Shown here: positions 23,622-33,103 of the stretch, in pieces
Numbering within the stretch: the first letter of the stretch is position 1
How the letters are laid out: every line of letters begins with the position of its first letter
NCBI RefSeq assembly: GCF_013368755.1
Contig: NC_049566.1
Location: forward strand, 3,844,001 to 3,908,000
DNA: 64,000 bases
Direction: 5' to 3'
From: Talaromyces rugulosus
Lineage: Eukaryota; Ascomycota; Eurotiomycetes; Eurotiales; Trichocomaceae
Made by a program: the position numbers and the translations under genes
Notes under the pieces: model-generated
What the model saw: the letters and a program-made list of their open reading frames with translations, nothing else
Told to the model about the DNA's origin: nothing
The model's database searches: none

Positions 23622-24382
23622 TAAATATCTGTTCTCTGTTAATATAGTCAGTTTATACCGGCATATCTATCAGTTTTCGTCTTAAGCCCCTACAAAAACG
23701 TGATAAGGAAGCATGCAATCGCGAGTTATGTAAAGCATAGCTTATTGATAAGGTATTTTTTGGTTATCGGGGACTCAAATAGTGTGAGATAGAGGAAATA
23801 TTGCTGATTTTTTCTTTCTTTTTTTTCTCCACGGGGAGTTGATAACTACGTCAGGAGAATCTTTGATAACTTTTGTCGACAGCAAGTATATAGCGGATAT
23901 TGCGGGAAAAATTAGTGGATATGATGCACCCGATCCATATTTTCTGTCTATAGAAAAACTTCTTTTATCAAATTAAAAATGGCCATTTACGATGAGACCT
24001 TATCTCTAAACCATAATATAAAAAGCTCCGTGATTGGTGCTTTCTTATCAAGTGTGCTCTGAATGAATGGACTAAACACATCCTGGAGGACTTCACTCCC
24101 TGCATTGTTCCACCATGAAGTTGGTTTGCATATTATTCACACTTCATTGCTGATAAGACCAAACTTAGTTGGTCTACTATTTGTCAAAGCACGTGTCTCC
24201 GCGGAGAAGCCTTTGACTGGTACTTCGAGTCCTTTGTATTGCAAGTGTACATATTGTCGAAGAGATTAGATTGAGAATATAGCAAATACGTGCTGGTTTA
24301 AAAGGTCGATGACAGCCGTTATTAATGTGCCTACGAAGTAATAATCATTTTACGGTGTAAGTTGAATACCATAGTAGACAAC

Positions 24383-26078
24383 ATGAAGGTTACATCAGAT
24401 GTTCGAGCTTACCTTGTCTCTCGCATCACTACGCTCAATCCAACATTTGAACGCCCTCCCAACATGCTCAGGGTGCTGCGCAGTTTAACTGTCAAGCAAT
24501 GGATGTTCTTCACCGTAAGGCCAATATCCCCGCCTCTCTGCAGCTAGATTACACTAAATATAGAGAACAGGTCGGCTATCTGGCTTGGTCATGGGATGCA
24601 TGTGACTTCTTTTCCGGTATATATGGCCTTCTGCTCTGCAATGCCTACAGCTGACAATATCATAGTTTCATTGACCATTACCGAACTAGCCAAGACGTTT
24701 GGAAAATCAAATGCCGATATTACTTGGGGCTTAACGCTTGTTCTAATGTTTCGTTCAGTTGGAGCCATAATTTTTGGGCTCCTGGGTGATAAGTATGGTC
24801 GAAAGTGGCCATTCATTGCGTGTAATATCCTTTTCATAATCCTCGAACTGGGAACTGGTTTCGTGCAGACATATCGGCAGTTTCTCGCCGTCCGGGCATT
24901 ATTTGGAATATGGTGAGCATAATCGAAATGGCTAGATGGCGTTCGTCTCTGACTCGATTTCCAGCATGGGTGGATTATACGGTCTTGCGGCTGCAACTGC
25001 GTTAGAGGATGCTCCTGCTGAGGCCAGAGGTTTACTTTCGGGAATTTTCCAGCAAGGATACGCCTTTGGTTATCTTCTCGCAACTGTATTTGCCAGGGCA
25101 CTCCTCCCTACGCGCTATAGTTGGCGTGCCTATTTTTGGTTCTGCGCGGCACCTCCGATTTTGATCATTATCTTTCGTCTAGCCCTTCCCGAAAACGATT
25201 CATTCTTAAGAGGGAGGACAGTCAGAAGATCTGGACCGGATGCTAAAAATCAATTTGACTCGCAAGCTAAGAAAGCCTTTAGCAGATATTGGCTCACTAC
25301 TCTTTATCTGACGGCCCTGATGGCCGGCATGAACTTCATGGTATGTTTATCCTCGTCTTAAGACAAGCTCACAGTACTAACCTAGCATAAGGCTCATGGG
25401 TCGCAAGATTTGTACCCTACATTGCTCCGGGAGCAGTACTCATTCTCTGCAAATGACGTTACAGTCACACAAGTAATAGCTAATTTAGGGGCGATGGCGG
25501 GAGCAACTGCCTCGGGGTATTTTTCCCAAATAATAGGGCGGAGGCTAACAATCATTATCATCGCTGTCCTGGGCGGGGCACTGCTTTATCCATATAGCTT
25601 TGTTTCCAGTAAGGCAGTCTCAGCGGCTGCCTTTTTTGAGCAGGGATGCGTGTTAGGAATCTTTGGAATTGCTCCGTGAGTGTTTATTGATCATCATGCG
25701 CACGGACTGTCTAGCTAACGTTTTTCTAGCATTTACCTCATGGAACTCGCACCCCCTGCTTTCCGAACTCTTGTTGTGGGTGCCTCTTATCAAATCGGCA
25801 ATCTGATATCTTCTGCATCGCCCACAATTGAAGCTACACTCGGAGAACGATTCCCTTTGGATAGCAAGGGTAACGTGAATCGGTATAACTATGGATTGGT
25901 GATGTGTTTATTTATGGCTGCTGTGAGCATCTGCCCGTGATTGACCCCTACTGCAATTTGCGACTAATCATACAAGGTCTATTCCTACATCATTGTACTC
26001 ACACTCATCGGACCGGAAAGAAAAGGCCGGGATATAAGTTCTACTGTTGAAGAGACTGTTGATGTTCTTGATAGATAG
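24383..26078 (+). CDS. Jen1-like monocarboxylate/H+ symporter (MFS, SHS family)
   Basis: Seven exons: 24383-24514, 24571-24616, 24666-24912, 24965-25340, 25392-25675, 25730-25922 and 25977-26078, 459 aa. All borders are GT-AG with consistent phase. Family signatures are LAWSWDACDFFSVSLT, LMFRSVGAIIFGLLGDKYGRKWP (MFS loop 2-3 motif), MGGLYGLAAATALEDAP and RGLLSGIFQQGYAFGYLLA. The Jen hallmark NxxS/THxS/TQDxxxT appears as NFMAHGSQDLYPT, with Ala at the fourth place. Known members import lactate, pyruvate, acetate or dicarboxylates with protons at the plasma membrane. It lies between inverted repeats, and its last codons are inside the right copy. The neighbouring tautomerase and nitronate monooxygenase suggest a small carboxylic acid as substrate. 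Confidence 0.85.
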
Positions 26079-26290
26079 GAATACAGTGGCATATAAACAG
26101 CTATTCAAAATCTAGTCTTAAAATTATTATAGTTATAATAGATAGATAACAGTTATTTAATTAATAGATTTTTTAAGAAGCTATATAGAATAATTATCAA
26201 TTTATTTTCTTATTTTAGCTTGTTTAAGATTTCTTTATGCGCTTTGATAGATAGATTAAAGGATAAATGGGCAATCCATACAGAAGTCCC
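26051..26290 (-). repeat. Inverted repeat, right copy
   Basis: Partner of 23393-23621 in opposite orientation. It includes the last 28 bases of the permease coding region and extends about 210 bases past its stop. The outer border is ...ACAGAAGTCCC at 26290. No target-site duplication could be seen beside either copy. Confidence 0.8.
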
Positions 26291-26553
26291 ATCCACCCGC
26301 GGAAGTTTAAATGGAGCTTTGGAAAACATCAGCTTTATATAGGTATCATCAAGGGTTACATGACTACCGGAATAGGACAGATAAGGACAATCATCCATAT
26401 CCCTTAGGTAGTTAGCTTTTCGCGATCAATCAGTCTAATTTACTTAGATTTAAGACACAAATCACGACTTCCTTGACCTCCACTATTACCTTTCGGTGCC
26501 GGAAGAAGAGAAACAACACTGCTCAATGTTGCATGTCTGAGCATCACCACTAA

Positions 26554-27005
26554 TTACAGTTTCCCGGTTAAAAATTGCGCTTCTCCCATTCCAAAGCTCC
26601 AATCCGCCTTTGTATTCTCAGCACAGCTTATGATGAGATCTTCCCCACGTAGCCCACACACCTCAGAGAGTCGCGCATGAAGTGCTTTATATGTCGCTTT
26701 CTTCTGCTCGGAATTGCGACCTTGTTGGAAGATTTGCAGTATAACTAATTTGTTACTTCGGTTGAGCCCTAGATTGGTATCCTCGCAAATCAACTCGTAC
26801 GGCTCGTGTTGGGTGATAATCTTTGAACCAAAGTCTATTAGAATCAATTCAGATTGCCACTCAAATAGGCATTACTTACTTGATAGCGATCTCGTTCAGG
26901 GGCATTGAAATGTTTCAACATCACTTCTTGGACCACGTCGGCGAGTTGTTTTAGCTCCTTCGAGAATCGTGCTCCTTTGATCAGATCAATTTTAACGAGT
27001 GGCAT
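26554..27005 (-). CDS. Tautomerase superfamily protein, malonate semialdehyde decarboxylase-like
   Basis: Exons 27005-26880 and 26820-26554, 130 aa. The intron is taken to end at caaag, which joins DRYQ directly to IITQHEP as in relatives; the nearer ctaatag acceptor would add residues and break the frame. The protein starts MPLVKIDL, so Pro-1 is the catalytic N-terminus after Met removal. DRYQ holds the Asp equivalent to Asp-37 of bacterial MSAD, and the end ADWSFGMGEAQFLTGKL matches the MSAD-type C-terminus closely. Of the two active-site Arg of MSAD (73 and 75), the second seems kept (QQGRN) and the first reads Gln. MSAD turns malonate semialdehyde into acetaldehyde and CO2; related enzymes hydrate or tautomerise unsaturated acids. 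Substrate here is inferred, not shown. Confidence 0.8.
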
Positions 27006-27383
27006 CTTGACTTCTTAGTGTAGGGTGAAAAGAAAAAGAAAACATGTGCATGTGCATGTGCAATATCAAATGTGCACTAGACCTGCTACGAAATGGGCCT
27101 GTCTGTTAATATACCCATCAGCTCGGAGTCTGGGTTACTATCTAGGTAATTTCTGTTGCTACTATGACGCTGTCTCCAATACTGCTTGTCCCTATCTGTT
27201 TCGGACTTGGTAGCACTTCTTCCGTATCATCCGCAATAGCCACGATCTCCGGGAGATTGAGGCTTCAATGAGTCTCTGTGCATATAGTCCGTGGGGATTA
27301 TGCAAGATAATTAGTATTTACTTTTATCTAAGTATTTCTATATAGGCTCCAGGTTTTCCAAGCGGCAAGAGGACTATTTGAGC
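27006..27383. other. Short intergenic region
   Basis: Upstream of the tautomerase. It holds a small tandem of three GCATGT-type units near 27041-27062. No coding sequence recognised. Confidence 0.5.
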
Positions 27384-27926
27384 AGGTCTGTGCATCCTTG
27401 AGGGAGTTTTCTAGTAGTCCTGGTTGCTGCTGGGGTCGGACCCACTCCTTTAATATCTGTTCAATTTCCTTGCGTTGAACTCGTCGAGCGTGAAGCGTCA
27501 GATTCACTTCATTCACACAGCGCGTACCACGAAAGCCCGCGCTTTCAGAGAGAGCATTGAGAAGGCTGCTAAGGCTGCTTCTGGGAACCCAAATATTAAG
27601 ACCACCTTTTTTATCGAGAAACCTGAACTGGGTGACCGCGCTGGCGTTGATTATACTTATGTCGGACGTCTAGATTGCGGCGTCTTCATGAGCAGAACGA
27701 CTTATTCCTGAACAACCTGCAGACTGAGTATTATATCTGCGGCCCCTCCCCGTTTATGCAGATAACCCGAGCCACGCTGCTGAGGTTTGGGGTAGGTTTG
27801 GAACGTATCAAGGTGGAACTATTCGGCGCGTGCCCTTTCCATCTAGACAGGTCAAACTTCTCCCAGGCGAGCCTGAAAGGAGCAGGAAAAAACCCCCAAC
27901 TAAGGAGGGTTCACGAGACTAACTGA
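27384..27926 (+). pseudogene. Flavohemoglobin (nitric oxide dioxygenase) reductase-domain remnant
   Basis: Three pieces in changing frames read as the C-terminal NAD(P)H-binding part of a flavohemoglobin. Frame of 27417 gives VLVAAGVGPTPLIS. After a frameshift near 27465, frame of 27475 gives IHFIHTARTTKARAFRE and GVDYTYVGRLD. After a second shift near 27668, frame of 27675 gives TEYYICGPSPFM and ELFGACPFHLD. These match GVGxTP, the HxxRT segment, YxCGPxxFM and the ELFGA end of the family. The globin and FAD-binding parts were not found upstream, so it is both truncated and frame-shifted. Intact enzymes turn NO into nitrate. Confidence 0.75.
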
Positions 27927-28486
27927 TATTTTCGGAACCAAATAAGTGAAAGCCATGCACGTTTAGTAAACCGTGTTTGCATCAACAATAGAATTGGATA
28001 TTACATCTTTGATGCAATGGGGAAAACTTTACCAGCATTGTTTGTGTCTCTTTGAACCTCACATGACATATCCTCCACGCAAACAAAAAGTATCTATCAT
28101 GTTGTTCCCCCTTTTGGCAATATCCCCTTTTCGTCCATTTAGTATATACCACTAGCTCTGGCTTTCTTACCGCATATACACCTAGTTGGAGGCATATCGT
28201 TGATAGGAACGTTGGGCCTAGACTGTGAGGAGCAAGGCCTAACACGCACCTAGTAGAATTCCATGTCCATTGTTATGAGAGACATCATTTACTGTCGGGA
28301 GGTTATGACTCACCGATGTAGATGAGTTACTTCGTCTCGTAAGAGGCATGGGCTGTTCTATGCAAATAGAGAGTTTTTGAGTTGGTTAGAAAATAATGGG
28401 TCTCTTAGTCATCTCGGCCACAGGCTCATCCCAAACTGAAGATGTTTTGTTCTAAACGCAATTGTAAGCATACAGAAAGACCATTT
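27927..28486. other. Short intergenic region
   Basis: AT-rich spacer between the flavohemoglobin remnant and the end of the nitronate monooxygenase gene; no coding content recognised. Confidence 0.5.
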
Positions 28487-29593
28487 TCATAACCTGGCAG
28501 TAAAGGATGGTTGCTGTAATGGTTTCATCGCATCCTGCCTTGTCTTTGTTACGATTTGCCCTGCAGGCAGCACTTCGCGAATAAGCCCTACCCCGGTCCC
28601 CGCGTATGTAGTCATTCGACCTTGCGATCCCCAACCATGATCCCCTTTTAATTTCTCCCTCTCGTACAAGTGTCTGTTCTCGTCTTCGGTAACTACCTTG
28701 TTGAGGATGTCCTCGTACGATCGGTTAATGAGGCCGCGTCCATCGAATCTTCCCGGCCATCCATAGATTCCTCGGACTTTATCGTAAACAGTTGACCGTA
28801 CCGTAGAAACACCGCCGTCTGAGGCACGAAGAATCTCCTTTTGGTAGCCTTTCGAGATTTGCGCCTCGGGGGATGCCAGGAAACGAGTCCCCATAGCACA
28901 CCCATCAGCACCCAAAGTCACCGCCGCTGCGACCCCTCTGCCGTCGACAATGCCCCCTGCTGCCACAATGGAAGGCCTGTGAAGCTTGTGCGGTCGTGAC
29001 AGATCCAACTGGTCCACTATCTCGGGAAGAAGAGTGATAACGCTCGCCGACCTAGCATATCCGTGACCACCGGCATCGCATCCTTGGACGACCAAAACAT
29101 CGGGTTGCAATTTCTGGACACATTCCATCGCATCGACCACACAGCATAGCTGCACCCAAATCTTGACGTTGTAAGGGCTTTCTGAACGAATCCTTTGCAC
29201 CCAAGGCAAGAGATCGTCCGCCCCAGTTTTTGGTGCAAATAGCCAGATAGCGCACGGGCGGTAGGTTTTGATCAAGGGCAGCGCAGTCTCCAGAGATGCG
29301 CCCCAGTTCAAGAAACCAACACCGACGGGTAGAACAGGTGACTCTTGTGGTGGATTCTGTTGGCGATATGAAGTCTTGAAGGTGACCTCGTTAATGAGAC
29401 GTCGCGCATCCACGAGCTCTTTTTCGAGGTGCGAAAGATCGTATCCGCCAGCAATGAACCCCAGTCCGCCAGCAAGGGAGACCGCCGCCGCGAGGTTCGC
29501 AGTGGCGATATTAAGCATTGGTGCTGAGACAATCAGAGGAGCTGCCGTCCATGGATAATCAAGTTTAACATGTGAGAGGCTCGAAAACGTCAT
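28487..29593 (-). CDS. Nitronate monooxygenase (2-nitropropane dioxygenase family)
   Basis: Intronless, 368 aa; start at the ATG 29593-29591, since the frame upstream of it is not family-like. The FMN-binding TIM-barrel signatures are seen in order: APMLNIATANLAAAVSLAGG, GVGFLNWG, the phosphate-binding VVQGCDAGGHGYAR, and AAGGIVDGRGVAAAVTLGAD followed by GCAMGTRF. In the known family FMN oxidises alkyl nitronates; class I fungal enzymes act best on propionate-3-nitronate, giving malonate semialdehyde plus nitrite/nitrate. That product is the substrate of MSAD, and an MSAD-like tautomerase lies 1.5 kb away. No targeting signal is obvious. Other members are uncharacterised reductases, so the substrate is inferred. 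Confidence 0.87.
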   Translation of the reverse strand: MTFSSLSHVKLDYPWTAAPLIVSAPMLNIATANLAAAVSLAGGLGFIAGGYDLSHLEKELVDARRLINEVTFKTSYRQQNPPQESPVLPVGVGFLNWGASLETALPLIKTYRPCAIWLFAPKTGADDLLPWVQRIRSESPYNVKIWVQLCCVVDAMECVQKLQPDVLVVQGCDAGGHGYARSASVITLLPEIVDQLDLSRPHKLHRPSIVAAGGIVDGRGVAAAVTLGADGCAMGTRFLASPEAQISKGYQKEILRASDGGVSTVRSTVYDKVRGIYGWPGRFDGRGLINRSYEDILNKVVTEDENRHLYEREKLKGDHGWGSQGRMTTYAGTGVGLIREVLPAGQIVTKTRQDAMKPLQQPSFTARL

Positions 29594-30726
29594 CTTGGAT
29601 CGAATTTCAGGTTCAATTTCACTCCATACGTGCAACAGAAATTCAGTTTCTGAGCTCACAGGTTGAGCAAGCCTATAGGATCTCCCAGAGATTTGATGAG
29701 GGAAGTAGGGAGAAAGATAAAAGCGAGCTACTACCGAGAGAAGAGAAAGACAGCAGAAGTCGCGAATTGCGTGCAAAAGAGAGGGAAGAAGCAAAGAAGA
29801 TCTAACGTTTTAAAGTACCCCTACGAAAGTATGAGCCGATTCAGCATCTCAACACTAGTTATACGGTATTCCCTGCCTCGAGTATAGGGTAACCCTTATA
29901 GCGCCACAATATACCCCGATAAGGGTTATCTATCCATGTGATGACCAGCTCCGCGGAGAATTGAGTTCGATATCACACCAATAGACTGTCACTTGCCAAC
30001 TTTCCTTGTGCCACTGAGCAGTGCTCAATCTAGGCATTCTCTAACGTCTTCCTTTATGCAATCAATAATCGGTAGAGGACTATGATTTGGCTGCTCATTT
30101 ACCAATTACTGAAATTATACAATAAAAAAGCCTCTCTCCAGTGGACTCAAGCCAGCAATATTTTCATCATGCATGATCCGTCAAGCAAGGACTTCGAAAC
30201 GCATTCCAGAGGCAATGAAGTCATCATGGCTCCTCTATTCCTGTAGATCCAAATCAAATTGAAAACCCAGTCAACGAATACCCCCTTTGATTGTGCGAGG
30301 CCCAGTTTCCAACGGAGTAGTCCGTAGAAAGATGCGTTTCATCTAGCTGCCGTCTTCGTTCTCCCTCATGGCTTAGTTGCTTCATGAGTGCTACGACGTT
30401 GTCTGGTCTTCTGTTTCTTTGGTTCCTGAGCCTAATAGACGCAATTTCTGGAAATCACGACCAGTGATATTATTACGTAAAGATCTTTAGGCGTGGAGAT
30501 GTGAGGACTTCTTATCTTGGCTTACATATATGTTGGAGTTAACGCCGACACATCCGCAATATCCGCCAAGAATGAAGACCTAGCCCATCTCTATACCAAA
30601 CCCTAAGTTTGCGCCCACTGCTTGTATTATGGATTTATTAAGACGAGTGGTTCACGACTGCGATCTCGATATGGACCTTTACTACTTGGAGCTCGTCTTT
30701 CACACACTACAATAGTCCGACTAAGT
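29594..30726. other. Intergenic region between divergent nitronate monooxygenase and SOD genes
   Basis: 1.1 kb shared upstream region of two divergent genes. A hairpin with 10-bp perfect arms (TAACCCTTAT at 29890-29899 and its complement at 29919-29928) lies about 300 bp upstream of the monooxygenase ATG. No coding content recognised. Confidence 0.5.
29890..29928. repeat. Hairpin with 10-bp arms
   Basis: TAACCCTTAT, a 19-base spacer, then ATAAGGGTTA. Could be a regulator-binding dyad or the trace of a small element. Confidence 0.7.
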
Positions 30727-31464
30727 ATGGTGAAAGCAAGTAAGTGCTTGTGTTACGCCTCCCGGTATCATTTCATTAACCAAGTTATCCCCCAGTCGCC
30801 CTGCTTCGTGGTAACTCAACTGTTACTGGAACGATTACGTTTGACCAGGCAAGCGAAACTGCACCGACCATCATCTCATGGCATATCCGAGGCAATAGTC
30901 CCAACTCCCAGAGGGCATTTCACATTCATGAGTTCGGGGATAATACTAATGGGTGTACTTCTGCCGGTCCGCACTGTAAGTACTTTTTTTCCGATCCTCG
31001 CAGTTTGCATTCACGTATCTAATGAAATGTCTTGCGTAATAGTTAACCCTTTCAGTCGCTCACACGGTGCCCCAACGGATGAGGACCGCCATGTTGGCGA
31101 CCTAGGCAACTTCCAAACTGATTCAATGGGAGATTCTACGGGGTCCCTTGAGGATCGTCTAGTGAAGTTGGTTGGACCCGAGAGTGTAATTGGGGTGAGT
31201 TCGCTAGCACACACAGACGAAGTTATCTAATGCTTTTATCGAATATAGCGCATGACTGTTGTGCACGCTGGCACGGACGATCTTGGGCGTGGAGGAAACG
31301 AAGAGTCTAAGAAAACAGGAAATGCTGGAGGGAGACTAGCTTGTGGTAAGTTGAGCCACCGCATCTACAACCCCAGTTAACTAATTATCAGGTTAGGTAT
31401 TATTGGGCTTGCTCCGTCTGTGCAAGCTGGGAATAGCAAGTTCAAGTTCACAAGTGTTCTGTAG
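30727..31464 (+). CDS. Cu/Zn superoxide dismutase
   Basis: Five exons: 30727-30739, 30796-30975, 31043-31194, 31249-31345 and 31397-31464, 169 aa, phases consistent. The 13-base first exon (MVKA) matches the usual fungal sod start. All metal ligands are present: FHIHEFGD (two Cu His), [14 protein letters not shown] (bridging and Zn His), DRHVGDLGN (Zn His and Asp) and [13 protein letters not shown] (last Cu His). The disulfide Cys pair lies in NGCTSAG and LACGIIGLA. It differs from the common fungal sodA in an extended C-terminal tail after GLAP, with SKFKFTSVL. No signal peptide, so cytosolic. Lying in the accessory island beside a flavin oxidase that can leak superoxide, it may be a pathway-specific copy. 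Confidence 0.88.
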
Positions 31465-32348
31465 TGTGGGATTCTGACGGCGTTGATTTGGGTTAGCTCT
31501 AGAGCCCTAGAATGGAGCATGTCAGTGGGGAGCGGCCAGCAATGGCCTAACGATATAATTAGATAGTAGTATTACTAATAAATTACTGAATATTTTACTA
31601 TTTATATATATAAGAATCTTTCTAAAAATGTATTCAGAAGAATATATAGAATTTCTAAATATACAAAACCTTTTTAAGAAACTTTTTTCTTATTAGCTAT
31701 AAGCTCTGACTAGATATTAAATCAGTTTACTAATCTATTTATCTTTAGATTTATAGATATTTTCTAATATTCTTTTTCATCTAGAAATCTTTAGTCAATA
31801 CAGCTTCATATAATAGTTTGGCGGTTGCTGCGCTGCATTTTCGCAAACATAATATGGGTTAATTGACTGCGAAGAATAAAATTAGATTCATGAAAACGCT
31901 CGTACCTATCTATCCGTCCTTCCTAGTTCTGTATATATATGTCGTATATTATTTCGGTATATTATATATGATATATTCCCAATCAATCATTATGTGTATA
32001 GGATATACTCCATTTCAAGATATGATGGTTCGCAGGTGGCCAAAAACGGTAGCTTCTACGGCCGTTTCGAGTCTTGTTCCCTCAATCATTAGTTTTCTCA
32101 GTATCATGTGAGCTTACAACCATTTTGTTAGTTCCACTAATCACTTCGATATCATTTAGCCTACGGTGGCGATCTTGACCCGCTGCGTCATAGTTATGCA
32201 GTCCTAACCTAATCTCAGCGTTAACGATCCGTTATCTATGTAAGTGGGCATGCACACCCTACGACCCACCCCATGGCAATAATGTCCGCCATCTGTTATC
32301 AAATCCGAACATACATTGAACAAGAAGCGATTTCCTTGCCTTCTCGCA
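31465..32348. other. Intergenic region, very AT-rich
   Basis: No supported gene. 31550-31810 is extremely AT-rich and may be a RIP-worn repeat. Confidence 0.5.
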
Positions 32349-32763
32349 ATGTCTTTTCATGAAAGCGCCTGCGATGTTCACCTGAGTCCTGGGCGTGAAC
32401 CAGGGACAACCTTTCTGGTTGCTATATGCAATAACGAGGAAGGATCAGGTCTGACCAGTCATATCTTGCTTGATGACTTTCTCGGTAATGATAATGGTAA
32501 GGTCTATGTATCTCTTTCAATAACATTTCTGGCGCATGGTAACCACATCCATACTAGGGCGTTTCATCTGGGGCGGAAAGAACGTGACTCAGACCTGTCG
32601 GGATCTACAGCTATACAGAGAAGGACCATCTCGACTGCCCATACTTCGTGCCAATCTTCAAAATCAATCGAGTGAATTCGTAGCCGCTCAATGTCATCTT
32701 GATGAACATATCGTCAACATCAATGGCGAACTCCTGTTTAAGCCAAACGAAGGTGTCGAATAG
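32349..32763 (+). CDS. Cyanovirin-N homology (CVNH) domain protein
   Basis: Exons 32349-32496 and 32558-32763, 117 aa. It shows the two tandem sequence repeats of the CVNH fold: SFHESACDVHL ... LDDFLGNDNGRFIWGG, then KNVTQTCRDLQL ... LDEHIVNINGELLF. The intron splits the Gly codon of NDNG, where splicing restores the family motif. CVNH proteins are small carbohydrate-binding (mannose-type lectin) proteins, common in filamentous fungi; function there is poorly known. Two extra Cys (SACD, QTCR) and others could form disulfides, but there is no signal peptide. It has no clear tie to the metabolic genes around it. Confidence 0.8.
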
Positions 32764-33103
32764 TATGCATGAAATGCCGATTCTTAGAGCGTGAGATGAC
32801 ACCCGCCAAGCTCTTGAATCAACAGATGCTATAAGTCAAGAAGGGTTCTTCATATTTGAATGGGAAATTCGCTATCTTAATTGATATTCGTATATTCAAA
32901 GCTTACCAAAATTGTTACAGGGATAATGGTACTCTTTTCCTCAATATATATTGACTCCTGCAAGTAGGAGACTTGCTAAAATAAACCAATAGCCACGGAC
33001 TGCAAAAAGGGGAAAATATTGTGTAGGTGCTCACACCAGCGCCAAATCCGGTAGTCCTAGTGAGGTATCCCCTAAAGACTTTTTAACATCCAATACACAA
33101 GCC
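32764..33103. other. Short intergenic region
   Basis: Convergent spacer between the CVNH and succinyl-CoA ligase-like genes; nothing recognised. Confidence 0.5.

Noticed and set aside
26210..26398. 62-aa minus ORF sharing SVWIAxLSFNLSIKxHKExLNKLK with a plus ORF at 23321-23554
   Set aside because: The shared reading comes from the inverted repeat; the flanks before it do not match and neither frame continues, so no gene is called.
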